This document shows, piece by piece, positions 18,400-26,846 of a stretch of DNA of 64,000 bases (position 1 is its first letter; every line of letters starts with the position of its first letter). The stretch lies in NCBI RefSeq assembly GCF_001401755.1, contig NZ_KQ474102.1, positions 134,595-198,594 of the forward strand, given 5' to 3'. Origin of the DNA: Aquimarina longa SW024 (lineage in GTDB: Bacteria; Bacteroidota; Bacteroidia; Flavobacteriales; Flavobacteriaceae). The translations under genes were made by a program, and so were the position numbers. Under the pieces are notes generated by a model, which saw only the letters and a program-made list of their open reading frames with translations, ran no database searches and was not told the origin of the DNA.

Positions 18400-18969
18400 T
18401 TATTGACCAGTAACTACTTTTGGGAAACGAATTATTTTATCTCCTAACTTATATCCTTTTTCTATAATATCTATAATCTTACCTTTTAGATCATCACTTG
18501 GAGCAGGGATTTGAGTAATCGCCTCATGATTATCTGCATTAAAGACATCACCAATAATTACTTCTACTTCTAATAAACCTTTACTTTTCAATGTTTCTTT
18601 TAGTTTATTATGAATTAATTCCACTCCTTTAATCAAGTTTTTATCCTCTGATTTTTCGATTTCTTTTAATCCTCGATCAAAATCATCTAGCACGGGTAAC
18701 ATAGATTGTATAACATCTTGACTTGCTGTCTTGAATAACTCTAATCGCTCTTTAGAAGTTCGCCTTTTATAATTTTCAAACTCTGCAAAGAGTCTTAAAA
18801 ATTTATCTTTTTCCTTATCAAGCTCTTCTTTTAGCTTTGTTTCTTGATCAACTATTGCCTCTTCTGTTTCTGTTTCTTCTGTTTCTGTTTCTGGTTCTTC
18901 AACAGAAATATCAAGTACTTCTTCTACTTGATCTTTTACATCTTCAGTATTTTTATTTTTCTTACTCAT
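18400..18969 (-). CDS. grpE: Nucleotide exchange factor GrpE
   Basis: A 189-residue protein: an acidic, low-complexity N-terminal arm (1-45, Glu/Thr repeats), a long coiled coil (about 45-105, with FLRLFAEFENYKRRTSKER) and the C-terminal beta-wing (NPDNHEAI-like FNADNHEAITQIPAP, GYKLGDKIIRFPKVVV-type end). It releases ADP from DnaK. It is first in the grpE-dnaJ operon, with a 7-bp gap to dnaJ and a likely promoter box at 19008-19015. Confidence 0.95.
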   Translation of the reverse strand: MSKKNKNTEDVKDQVEEVLDISVEEPETETEETETEEAIVDQETKLKEELDKEKDKFLRLFAEFENYKRRTSKERLELFKTASQDVIQSMLPVLDDFDRGLKEIEKSEDKNLIKGVELIHNKLKETLKSKGLLEVEVIIGDVFNADNHEAITQIPAPSDDLKGKIIDIIEKGYKLGDKIIRFPKVVTGQ

Positions 18970-19007
18970 GTAGTTCGCACCTTTTATACGTTTTGATTTT
19001 CAATTAG

Positions 19008-19015
19008 CAAAAGTA
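19008..19015 (-). promoter_or_regulatory. -7 promoter box for grpE-dnaJ
   Basis: On the minus strand TACTTTTG matches the Bacteroidota -7 consensus TAnnTTTG exactly, with the first T on the + strand complement at 19015. A start about 7 nt further gives a leader of roughly 30 nt before the grpE ATG. No clear -33 TTG was seen. Confidence 0.45.
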
Positions 19016-19092
19016 CTGCCATTTTTAAATTAATGTCATAATGTCACAGGTTTTTTTAATATATATTTAAGAGTATTATTTTTATAAAAAAA

Positions 19093-19100
19093 TACTTTTG
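19093..19100 (+). promoter_or_regulatory. -7 promoter box for the YceI lipoprotein gene
   Basis: TACTTTTG fits TAnnTTTG. It overlaps the alternative TTG start at 19098, which supports translation from the ATG at 19131 instead. There is no obvious -33 element. Confidence 0.4.
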
Positions 19101-19130
19101 AAATTATTTTTCAAACTAAAAACTAATCTT

Positions 19131-19802
19131 ATGAAAATCAAATTTATCAACACTCTTGTTATTACTACACTTGTAATAATGACATTCTCTTGTAAAGGAG
19201 AAAAAAAGAATGCTGTAGAAACGACTCCTACAGAAGAAGTAAAAGAAGCACCTATAGCATCTATAACATATAATGTAGATGTTCAATCAAGTAATATAGA
19301 TTGGATTGGTTCAAAACCTTTAGAAAAACATACGGGTACATTAAAATTAACTAGTGGTACTTTAGAAACTAAAGAAAATATTGTAAAAAGTGGTTCTTTT
19401 GTTATTGATATGACTTCTATTAATGTTACAGATCTAGAAGGAGATGAGAAAACACATTTAGAACAACACCTTAGAGGTGAAAGTAAAGGAAAAGAAGATC
19501 ACTTCTTTAATGTTGCTAAATTCCCAAAAGCAGTTTTTGAAATTACTGGAATTTCTGAAAAAGAAGGTAAAACATATTTAGAAGGTAATCTAGAGATAAA
19601 AGGAATTAAGAAAAATGTTTCATTTCCTGTCACAACGTCTATAGAAACTAATGTAATGACATTAAATACAGAAGTTTTTACTATCAACCGTACTGAATGG
19701 GGGGTAAATTATGGTTCTAAATCTATTTTTGATAATTTAGGTGATAAATTCATTAATGATGATATCGAACTAAAAATAAGTATCAAAGCAAATAAAGCAT
19801 AA
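19131..19802 (+). CDS. YceI-family lipoprotein
   Basis: The start is taken at the ATG 19131 (MKIKFINTLVITTL), which gives a clean lipoprotein signal peptide with lipobox TFSC; a longer reading from TTG 19098 would bury the signal. The mature part (about 223 residues in total) has a Lys/Glu/Thr linker and a YceI lipocalin-like barrel (VDVQSSNIDWIGSKPLEKHTGTL, FPKAVFEITGI, NRTEWGVNYGSKS). YceI folds bind polyisoprenoid-type lipids; the ligand here is unknown. A strong terminator follows. Confidence 0.9.
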   Translation: MKIKFINTLVITTLVIMTFSCKGEKKNAVETTPTEEVKEAPIASITYNVDVQSSNIDWIGSKPLEKHTGTLKLTSGTLETKENIVKSGSFVIDMTSINVTDLEGDEKTHLEQHLRGESKGKEDHFFNVAKFPKAVFEITGISEKEGKTYLEGNLEIKGIKKNVSFPVTTSIETNVMTLNTEVFTINRTEWGVNYGSKSIFDNLGDKFINDDIELKISIKANKA

Positions 19803-19826
19803 ATACAAAAAAATAGTGTGCTTGAG

Positions 19827-19858
19827 ACCGGTACTTTTAAAAAGTATCGGTTTTTTTA
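19827..19858. terminator. Bidirectional terminator between yceI-like and TIGR01777 genes
   Basis: CCGGTACTTT pairs with AAAGTATCGG (one G-T wobble) across a 3-nt loop, followed by TTTTTTTATT on the + strand; a run of A before the stem serves the convergent gene. It lies between two convergent stops. Confidence 0.85.
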
Positions 19859-19859
19859 T

Positions 19860-20771
19860 TTACTTATCAATAAGTGTATCTACTGCAGATACAATGTTAT
19901 CATAATCAAATTCAAAGCCTGAATCAGAAATTTTACTGCTACAAACACGTTGACTAGAAAATAATAAGGTATGCATTTCTCCTAAAATTAGTTTCATAAT
20001 TACTTTTGGTATACTTGGAAAGATTATTTTTTTATCTACCTTTTCTGCTATTGCAAGCGTCAATTTACTATTGGACACAGGATTAGGGGCTACGGCATTA
20101 AAAACCCCTATTAAATTCTCTTGTATTACAAACATAAACATACGAGCAAGGTCTTTTATATGAATCCAGCTTTGCCATTGTTTACCATCCCCAAAAAAGG
20201 CTCCTAAACCTAATCGAATAGGCTTAAGCATTTCAGGAAATGCTCCTCCTTTATCAGACAACACCAGACCTATACGAAGCAAGCTAACATTTATATCTAA
20301 TATTTTAAATTGTAAAACTGCTTCTTCCCACTGACATACAACACTTCCTAAAAAACCAGTATCACGCTCTGGAGAATCATCCATATAGTAGTTTTGAAAA
20401 GAATCTGGATAAATACCTATCGCACTGGCAGAAACAATATGTTTAACTGAATGCTTTATTTTTTTTAATGTTTCTAAAATGAGAGTAGTTGTTTCTATTC
20501 TACTATTTAATATTTCTTTCTTGTATGATGTCGTCCATCGTTTTGCTACAGTAGCTCCAGCAAGATTAATAATTACCTCTACTCCTTTAAAACATTCTAT
20601 ATCAATTTCTCCATTTTTTGGATTCCAAAAATACCCCTGATAGTTAACTGTACTATAATTAAGCTTATTCCTATCCGTTGTAAGATAATGTACACTAAAC
20701 CCTGATTGATGGCATAATGTTACTATTTCTTGACCTATCATACCTGTAGCACCAGTAATTAAAACCTTCAT
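19860..20771 (-). CDS. TIGR01777 family NAD(P)-binding epimerase-like protein
   Basis: A 303-residue extended SDR protein with GATGMIGQEI (residues 7-16) as the nucleotide-binding turn. Family features are visible: NLAGATVAKRWTTSYKKEI, SASAIGIYP, LRIGLVLSDKGGAFPEML, and SWIHIKDLARM. Relatives are annotated as SulA-like or DUF1731-containing epimerases. The reaction is unknown. It is convergent with the YceI gene and shares its terminator. Confidence 0.9.
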   Translation of the reverse strand: MKVLITGATGMIGQEIVTLCHQSGFSVHYLTTDRNKLNYSTVNYQGYFWNPKNGEIDIECFKGVEVIINLAGATVAKRWTTSYKKEILNSRIETTTLILETLKKIKHSVKHIVSASAIGIYPDSFQNYYMDDSPERDTGFLGSVVCQWEEAVLQFKILDINVSLLRIGLVLSDKGGAFPEMLKPIRLGLGAFFGDGKQWQSWIHIKDLARMFMFVIQENLIGVFNAVAPNPVSNSKLTLAIAEKVDKKIIFPSIPKVIMKLILGEMHTLLFSSQRVCSSKISDSGFEFDYDNIVSAVDTLIDK

Positions 20772-20953
20772 CTACTTAATAATTTATTTTTATAAAGAAT
20801 ATTTAGAAATCAAATTGATATATCTAGGTTGGTATTTTACTAATTTGGCACAAATTATTGTCACTACAGGATAAAGCCTATTTATTTATTATAGTTTTAA
20901 CAATCGTTTAGCATCTATGGAAGTTCAAAAAAAACAATATCATACTATAGCAA

Positions 20954-21640
20954 TCATTTTTTTGTAGCTCTAAGCATTTCTCGTTTCCCAGGAGGTCCAG
21001 GGAGTCTCTCTACATCAAAACCAACTTCTTGCATTGCTCTTCTTACGCTCCCTTTAGCAGAATAGGTTACTAAAACTCCTTTATGACGCAATGCTTTGTA
21101 CATTTTTGTAAATATCTCAGAAGTCCAAAGTTCTGGCTGTACCCTAGCTCCAAAAGCATCAAAATATATCAAATCAAAACATTCTATATCGGATATTTCT
21201 ACAAAAAACTGTTTCCGTTTTAAAAGCTTAAAACTAGAGGAAATATCTACGGGTTTTTCCCAATTAGACTGATGCATTCTACTAAATATAGGGGATTTTT
21301 CTTCTACAGAAAGCACCTCGGGATACATCATAAGCTTAGCTTCACTCCATGTAACAGGATATGCTTCTATACTAACATAATTAATAGGCTGATTACACTT
21401 TTCAGCCTCCAAAAATGTGATAAAAGCATTTAAACCTGTACCGAACCCCATCTCTAAGATAGCTAAGTGATCTAAGAATTCTTTTTTTAAAATATGATTA
21501 AACCCACTTTCTATAAATACATGCATTGCTTCATTGACTGCCCCATGCTTAGAGTGGTACTGTTCATTTAACTCTGGTAAATGAATAGTTTTTGACCCAT
21601 CATCTGTAATAATAATTTTGCGTTGTATTCCTTCTTTCAT
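20954..21640 (-). CDS. mnmD: tRNA (mnm5s2U34) methyltransferase MnmD
   Basis: A 228-residue stand-alone MnmC N-terminal (MnmD) type enzyme. It has the SAM-binding LEMGFGTGLNAF, the downstream acidic motif DLIYFDAFGARVQPELWT and the closing GPPGKREMLRATK. It methylates the 5-aminomethyl group on the wobble uridine of certain tRNAs; the FAD-dependent MnmC C-terminal domain is absent, as is usual outside enterobacteria. It directly abuts the DUF4920 gene upstream, so the two are probably co-transcribed. Confidence 0.9.
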   Translation of the reverse strand: MKEGIQRKIIITDDGSKTIHLPELNEQYHSKHGAVNEAMHVFIESGFNHILKKEFLDHLAILEMGFGTGLNAFITFLEAEKCNQPINYVSIEAYPVTWSEAKLMMYPEVLSVEEKSPIFSRMHQSNWEKPVDISSSFKLLKRKQFFVEISDIECFDLIYFDAFGARVQPELWTSEIFTKMYKALRHKGVLVTYSAKGSVRRAMQEVGFDVERLPGPPGKREMLRATKK

Positions 21641-22168
21641 CTATTTCTTTTTACTCTTTATTAAAACACCATCTGCTATAAAAGAGTATGTTTTTTTAGG
21701 AGTTGTAATACTTGCTATTTTATCCTTGGTCATACCTGCATCACTAGCATAATGGCGTTGTTCCGAAACAGATACTTCATTTACAAATGCTTTTCCAAAA
21801 ACAATTACGGTATCATTTTCTATATCTTTTGGTACAAAAAAACCATAGTCTTTAAACTTTATCATAGATTCTTGATCATCGGTTCCTAAGGCTACTCTCA
21901 TCCAACAACCTTTAGCTTTGCATACTGAATTTACAGTACTCAAAAAAGTAGCAGTAATGGTATCTCCTACTTTTAAATTTTTATATTTTTCGGTAATTCC
22001 ATTCTTATTCAGAATATAATCAGATGGTACAATACTTCCTCCATACTCTTTATAATCTTTCTTCATACTATCTGAAATATAGACAGAGTTCTCCTTTTGA
22101 GAATATGAATTACAATTAACTAACACTACTAATCCTATAAAAAACAATACAATTTCTTTCATAATCAT
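21641..22168 (-). CDS. DUF4920 domain exported protein
   Basis: A 175-residue protein with an N-terminal signal (MKEIVLFFIGLVVLVNCNSYSQ; the second Met at residue 3 may be the true start). The mature part has the DUF4920 features KAKGCWMRVAL and FKDYGFFVPKDI, a small OB-like domain proposed to bind metal. The VNCNS stretch could serve as a weak lipobox. It abuts mnmD without a gap. No function is established for the family. Confidence 0.85.
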   Translation of the reverse strand: MIMKEIVLFFIGLVVLVNCNSYSQKENSVYISDSMKKDYKEYGGSIVPSDYILNKNGITEKYKNLKVGDTITATFLSTVNSVCKAKGCWMRVALGTDDQESMIKFKDYGFFVPKDIENDTVIVFGKAFVNEVSVSEQRHYASDAGMTKDKIASITTPKKTYSFIADGVLIKSKKK

Positions 22169-22401
22169 TCATTATACTTATGTTTTGTAAAATTAAACAT
22201 TTTAAAAATTCTTATTTTATCAGAAAAAAGTATTTTTACATTAAATTTCAGAAAAACATTATGTTGTCTCTCCTATTTTTTGAAGCTAAAATTAGAAAAT
22301 AAGTCTCAGAGGGGCTCTCTTTTATTTTAATAGATAAAAGCACAATCTTTTTTTGTCATTAGTTGGGTACCATATAAAATAATTTCCAAAAAGATAATCA
22401 T

Positions 22402-23469
22402 ATGAAGAACACAGTTTCCAAAGAATTAAAAATCAAAAAAGCAAATGAATCTAAAATTGGGCAAGTAGATTTTGAGAATCTAGATTTCGGAAAAGTATTT
22501 ACAGATCATATGTTTGTTTGTGATTACGCAAATGGAGAGTGGCAAACACCAGAAATTGTTCCTTATGGCCCTTTAACTATGGATCCTTCAGCTCGTGTAT
22601 TTCATTATGGTCAAGCTGTTTTTGAAGGGATGAAGGCTTACAAAGATGATAACGGAGATACTTTTTTATTTAGACCAGATGAAAACTTTAATCGTATTAA
22701 TAAATCTGCTGAGCGTCTTGCTATGCCAAAATTTCCTGAAGATTACTTTTTTGAAGGTCTAAATACATTATTAAAATTAGATAGCGCTTGGATCAAACCT
22801 GGTTTTGGAAACTCTTTATACATCAGACCATTTGTAATTGCAACCCAGGCTAGTGTTTCTGCTTCTGAAGCTGATGAATATAAATTTTTAATCATCTGTT
22901 CTCCTGCACAATCATACTATAGTGGTGATGTTAGTGTCTTGGTTGCAGAAAAATATAGTCGTTCTGCTGATGGCGGTATTGGATTTGCTAAAGCTGCAGG
23001 AAATTATGCAGGGCAATTTTATCCAACAAACCTTGCTAAAAAAGAAGGATATCAACAAGTAGTATGGACCGACTCTAATACACATGAGTATATGGAAGAG
23101 GCTGGGACTATGAATGTATTCTTTAGAATTAATGATACGCTATTAACTGCTCCAGTAAGTGATCGTATTTTGGATGGTATTACTCGTAAGAGTCTTATTG
23201 CTATTGCTGAAAAAGAAGGCTACAAAGTAGATGTAAGACCTGTAAAAGTAAGCGAGATTGTAGAAGCTGCTAAAAATGGAAGTTTAAAAGAAATTTTTGG
23301 TGCGGGAACTGCTGCAGTAGTAAGTCCTGTAAAAGCTTTTGGATATAAAGGTGAGCATTATGAGATAGAGAAACAAGAAAATTCTTTTGCTTCTCATTTT
23401 AAAAATGCATTAATGAATATACAATATAATAAATCAGAAGATTCTTTTGGATGGAGAGTGAAAGTTTAG
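22402..23469 (+). CDS. ilvE: Branched-chain amino acid aminotransferase
   Basis: A 355-residue fold-type IV PLP enzyme of the class II BCAT group. PLP lysine Lys197 lies in GFAKAAGNYAGQFYPT; other conserved elements are FHYGQAVFEGMKAY, RPDENFNRINKSAERL, YIRPFVIAT, EEAGTMNVFF and FGAGTAAVVSPV. It transfers amino groups between Leu/Ile/Val and 2-oxoglutarate in the cytosol. The gene is monocistronic, with a 233-bp leader region and a strong terminator after it. Confidence 0.96.
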   Translation: MKNTVSKELKIKKANESKIGQVDFENLDFGKVFTDHMFVCDYANGEWQTPEIVPYGPLTMDPSARVFHYGQAVFEGMKAYKDDNGDTFLFRPDENFNRINKSAERLAMPKFPEDYFFEGLNTLLKLDSAWIKPGFGNSLYIRPFVIATQASVSASEADEYKFLIICSPAQSYYSGDVSVLVAEKYSRSADGGIGFAKAAGNYAGQFYPTNLAKKEGYQQVVWTDSNTHEYMEEAGTMNVFFRINDTLLTAPVSDRILDGITRKSLIAIAEKEGYKVDVRPVKVSEIVEAAKNGSLKEIFGAGTAAVVSPVKAFGYKGEHYEIEKQENSFASHFKNALMNIQYNKSEDSFGWRVKV

Positions 23470-23510
23470 ATCTCTGAATATCTAAAAATTAAATTTATTA
23501 TTATAAAAGC

Positions 23511-23545
23511 AATAACTCCCGAAAAAAATATTTTCGGGAGTTATT
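23511..23545. terminator. Bidirectional terminator between ilvE and the MazG-like gene
   Basis: A perfect 15-bp stem, AATAACTCCCGAAAA with TTTTCGGGAGTTATT, and a 5-nt loop lie between convergent stops. Confidence 0.9.
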
Positions 23546-23551
23546 ATTTAA

Positions 23552-23938
23552 TTATCGATCCAATATCTCTTTTATATTAGGTTTAAAATAATTAGGCCCT
23601 TTTAGCACCTTACCATCCTCTCGATAAATAGGTTTACCATCTTCACCTAATTTACTCATATTACTACGTTGGATTTCATTAAATACTTCTTCTATTTTAT
23701 GTTGCATCCCATGCTCGATAATCGTGCCACATAATATATACAACATATCTCCAAGAGCATCGGCTACTTCTACCAAATCATTATTCTGTGCTGCTTCTAA
23801 ATATTCTTCATTTTCTTCTTTCATTAAATTAAAACGAAGTATATTTTTTACTTCTCCCAAGTCTGCAACAGGTTCGTCTTTATAACCTATTTTAAATGCA
23901 GTATGAAATTTCTGAACTGCACTAATTTTATCTTTCAT
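23552..23938 (-). CDS. MazG-like nucleotide pyrophosphohydrolase
   Basis: A 128-residue all-alpha NTP-PPase. The Mg-binding set EENEE (residues 41-45) plus E57-x-x-D60 (VEVADALGD) is complete. The C-terminal part (SNMSKLGEDGKPIYREDGKVLKGPNYFKP) matches phage/bacterial 'PRA-PH-like' members that hydrolyse non-canonical or excess dNTPs. It probably acts in cytosolic nucleotide clean-up. It is flanked by strong terminator hairpins on both sides and is therefore a single-gene unit. Confidence 0.88.
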   Translation of the reverse strand: MKDKISAVQKFHTAFKIGYKDEPVADLGEVKNILRFNLMKEENEEYLEAAQNNDLVEVADALGDMLYILCGTIIEHGMQHKIEEVFNEIQRSNMSKLGEDGKPIYREDGKVLKGPNYFKPNIKEILDR

Positions 23939-23960
23939 ATGAATTAAATTATATTAAAAC

Positions 23961-23998
23961 TTAAACAATTCACATGTGTAGACATGTGAATTGTTTAA
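23961..23998. repeat. 17-bp perfect inverted repeat (hairpin 1)
   Basis: The 17-nt arm TTAAACAATTCACATGT (23961-23977) is exactly complementary to 23982-23998 around a 4-nt loop. With hairpin 2 it fills the gap between the MazG-like gene and the Ca2+ antiporter. It probably ends or stabilises the Ter operon transcript. Confidence 0.8.
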
Positions 23999-24018
23999 AA
24001 TTATTTTATAAGTATTCT

Positions 24019-24061
24019 AATTTTCTAAACACATTTTTTTTAAATATGTGTTTAGAAAATT
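24019..24061. repeat. 16-bp perfect inverted repeat (hairpin 2), end of Ter operon
   Basis: The arms AATTTTCTAAACACAT (24019-24034) and 24046-24061 pair perfectly around an 11-nt loop, starting 10 bp after the stop of the antiporter gene. No long U-run follows on the minus strand, so it may be an RNA-stabilising or Rho-assisted end rather than a classic terminator. Confidence 0.75.
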
Positions 24062-24070
24062 AAAAATATG

Positions 24071-25252
24071 TTACTTCCAAAACCTAAAAGCATCTATGTA
24101 ATCATTTACATTACTAAGCATAGTACTTATTTGAACAGACCATTCTGCATCTACAGAACGACCTAAAATATACACTGTAAATACTACATATATCAGAATT
24201 AATAATAGTGCACTTATCACTCCCATTTTCTTTCGTGAAATATAAATAAAAAATGAAAATGTCGTAAGAATAAAGAGTAAAATACGTAATTCTGAAATGT
24301 TTGTTACTGTTTCTGGAGACATTGTTATAGGACCATATATAACTGTAAATAAAATCAATGGCAATCCTAATGCAAAGCATACATCAAATATATTACTTCC
24401 TAATGCATTAGATACAGCATCATCATAATTTCCTTTTTGAGCATCTTTCATCGATAAAATTGTATCAGGAACACTTGTTGCTGCACTTGCCAATACTACT
24501 GCTATAAAATAAATAGGAATATGCAATTCATCTCCTAACCATTCACATGATTTAACTAATAAAAGACATGCACTACCAATAATAATCATAGAAAAAATCA
24601 ATAAACTCCAAGCATTACTACTATTGATTTTTTCTCTAACAAAAACAGGCTCTAGGTTTAATGTTATAAGATTTTTAAAAAACGAACCTTCTTCTTCCTC
24701 ATCCTCTTCTTCCTCATCCTCTTCTTCCTCATCCTCTTCTTCCTCATCTTCTTCTTCTACAGACTCTTCTCCACTCGATTTCATACTAGATAACATATAC
24801 ACTACGTATGCTACATATAAAAATACTAAAACTAATCCATGAGTCCAATTAAGAGTAGTTCCTCCTAATAAAAATATTAGAACAAATTCACAAATTAATA
24901 ATGAGATTCCATCTCTAAATAAAACTTTTCTAGAAACCTGTACTGAACTATTCAATCTTTTTAGAATCACAACCAATATCACTACTGCCGGTATAATCAT
25001 TCCATTAAATATTGCACTACCTGCTGTAGTTCCTATACCTCCTGCAAATCCATCTTTATCTTTTAAAACAAATAAGAAAAATAAGGTGGTAAATAATTCT
25101 GGCATCGATGATCCAATCGCATTGATTGTTGCTCCACGAACACCTTCGCTTAGGTTTCTTCCTAAAAACTCTGATGCTGTTTCAAAACCATCACTGGCTC
25201 TCCATATAATGAGACAACACACTACGATAAGAAAAAGAGATAATAGTATCAT
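24071..25252 (-). CDS. Ca2+/cation antiporter (CaCA family) with acidic repeat loop
   Basis: A 393-residue antiporter with about ten membrane segments in two inverted halves. Alpha-1 shows GSSMPELFTT and GSAIFNG; alpha-2 shows SAATSVPDTILSM and ALGSNIFD, matching the Na+/Ca2+ exchanger signature. The cytosolic loop between halves (about 168-192) is almost all Glu/Asp, encoded by four 15-bp repeats; such loops can bind Ca2+. It begins 26 bp after the kinase gene in the same direction, so it reads as the last gene of the Ter operon. Removal of cytosolic Ca2+ would fit the Ca2+-binding TerD proteins; that link is inference. Confidence 0.9.
   Translation of the reverse strand: MILLSLFLIVVCCLIIWRASDGFETASEFLGRNLSEGVRGATINAIGSSMPELFTTLFFLFVLKDKDGFAGGIGTTAGSAIFNGMIIPAVVILVVILKRLNSSVQVSRKVLFRDGISLLICEFVLIFLLGGTTLNWTHGLVLVFLYVAYVVYMLSSMKSSGEESVEEEDEEEEDEEEEDEEEEDEEEEGSFFKNLITLNLEPVFVREKINSSNAWSLLIFSMIIIGSACLLLVKSCEWLGDELHIPIYFIAVVLASAATSVPDTILSMKDAQKGNYDDAVSNALGSNIFDVCFALGLPLILFTVIYGPITMSPETVTNISELRILLFILTTFSFFIYISRKKMGVISALLLILIYVVFTVYILGRSVDAEWSVQISTMLSNVNDYIDAFRFWK
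24691..24750. repeat. Four tandem 15-bp repeats inside the antiporter gene
   Basis: Three exact copies of CTTCTTCCTCATCCT and a fourth with one change lie head to tail. They encode EDEEE-type units on the minus strand. Because the unit is a multiple of three, copy-number change lengthens or shortens the acidic loop without a frameshift. Confidence 0.95.
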
Positions 25253-25278
25253 AAATTTTAAAAATTAGTTATAAGTTA

Positions 25279-26793
25279 TTAGTTGTTATTAGTCATTGTT
25301 ATTAATAATAATCTACCTCCATCTTCTTTGGACAATAATAGTTTTTTACCGTCTGTTAATTCTACCATAGAATTAATAGGGATTTCTTTATCATCTGTAA
25401 CATCTTTTAAAGATGTTAATTTTTGATTTACAAAAACCCATTTATGGTTATGAAATGTAAAATAACCTACAGGTATTTTTTGTCTGTTTGTTATTTTTTC
25501 ATTTCTTGTAATATTTCTGTCTACATGCCATTGAAAAAGATATTGATTATTATACACCATTAATCTATGGTTTTCGGGTTTCCACACAGATTCTTTAAAC
25601 TGATAATAAAAGTCTAATACTGGCAATGTCCCTTGATGCGCTGTACCACAAAATGGGCATCTAGGCTTACTAGTATTATCAAAAACATACCATTTTTGAT
25701 CACAAGAAGTATTATGACATTGCTGCATTAAATCAGTAGTTTTTAATAGTGCTATCTCCCATTCTTCTGCTGTAGGTCTTGCCATAGGATTGTGTAATCC
25801 ATCTATAAATGCTCTATCAAACATTGTTTTTAGGTAAGGACCTGTTATAGTATATGGTAGTTTAGAGATATCCGCCCAAGGAAGATCCCACTTAGATACC
25901 TGATTTATTTTCGGTCTATTAGATGAATCTGTAGGGTGTTCAATAAACAAAGCTTTTTCTCCCATAGATAGCAAATCATCTTTTTCTGTATCTAGGTCAT
26001 GAACTTTACTTCCTTTTAAAGGATGTCTATGTAATAAAAACATATAAATCAAAATTGGTAACGCATGTAAATCAGTTAATCGATTAGGTAATTTCCTGTT
26101 AGGGTCTGATTTATCTAAATGTTTTGTTGCCAAAACTTCTGGGGCAATAAATTCTGCAGTCCCTATTACTTCTGCCTGAAAAAGACCTGGAACTACTAAA
26201 CCATCTAAATCAATCATGCATGCTGATTTCTCTACAGGGTCGATCAGAACATTATTATATGATAAATCCGAATGCGACAATCCCATAGCGTGCATTTTTT
26301 TTACTCCCCGCGATAAGTTTACACATACCTGAAAATAACTTAACCAATTCCCCAGCTCAGAGCCTGCTACTCGTAATGGAAATTGTGAATTTCTAAATTT
26401 TGCTCCTGCAAACCATTTTCCATTTTTTTCCTTTCCTTTAATCAGATCGCTTGTTTCATACCCTTTTTTAAAGAAAAACTTAGAATTATAAATGGGTACA
26501 ATAATACCTGTTAATTCACCATGTCCTACAACATCTATAGGCCATCGATATACTTCGTTTAAGTAATAATCTCCGGCCTCTTTATTCTTGATTTGTGGTA
26601 GATAGTGATTTGTTATTTTTTGTAATCTTTCTTTTTGATTAAAATCTAACTTCTCTCTAAATATAGCCACTACATATGTTTTGTCTGGACTAAAATATAC
26701 ATCTTTTACACCTCCTCGCATCGGCTCGCCATCATCTATGAACTGGTATGTTTTAGAGGTGTCATTGACAGATCTTACTGTTATCGTTTTCAT
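25279..26793 (-). CDS. Ser/Thr protein kinase-like protein with zinc ribbon (TerY-P kinase)
   Basis: A 504-residue protein. The kinase domain has the catalytic loop HSDLSYNN (His174, Asp176, Asn181), the metal-binding DLDG (Asp195 or Asp197 in place of DFG) and APE (217-219). A Gly-rich loop is only loosely recognisable. Cys359, Cys364, Cys379 and Cys382 form a zinc ribbon; the C-terminal 110 residues are beta-rich and may bind a phosphopeptide or partner. It matches the kinase of the described TerY-P triad (vWA, PP2C, kinase) and lies 53 bp downstream of the PP2C gene. Confidence 0.88.
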   Translation of the reverse strand: MKTITVRSVNDTSKTYQFIDDGEPMRGGVKDVYFSPDKTYVVAIFREKLDFNQKERLQKITNHYLPQIKNKEAGDYYLNEVYRWPIDVVGHGELTGIIVPIYNSKFFFKKGYETSDLIKGKEKNGKWFAGAKFRNSQFPLRVAGSELGNWLSYFQVCVNLSRGVKKMHAMGLSHSDLSYNNVLIDPVEKSACMIDLDGLVVPGLFQAEVIGTAEFIAPEVLATKHLDKSDPNRKLPNRLTDLHALPILIYMFLLHRHPLKGSKVHDLDTEKDDLLSMGEKALFIEHPTDSSNRPKINQVSKWDLPWADISKLPYTITGPYLKTMFDRAFIDGLHNPMARPTAEEWEIALLKTTDLMQQCHNTSCDQKWYVFDNTSKPRCPFCGTAHQGTLPVLDFYYQFKESVWKPENHRLMVYNNQYLFQWHVDRNITRNEKITNRQKIPVGYFTFHNHKWVFVNQKLTSLKDVTDDKEIPINSMVELTDGKKLLLSKEDGGRLLLITMTNNN

Positions 26794-26846
26794 CTGTTAT
26801 ATTTTATTGTTTTTAAATGCTGTTCACATCGTCCTATAGAGACAAT

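Noticed and set aside
19098..19130. An upstream TTG start for the YceI lipoprotein
   Set aside because: It overlaps a -7 promoter box and would disrupt the lipoprotein signal peptide; the ATG at 19131 is favoured.
24624..24842. A + strand frame encoding a long poly-Ser run
   Set aside because: It is the antisense reading of the acidic tandem repeat in the antiporter gene; no start signal or other support.
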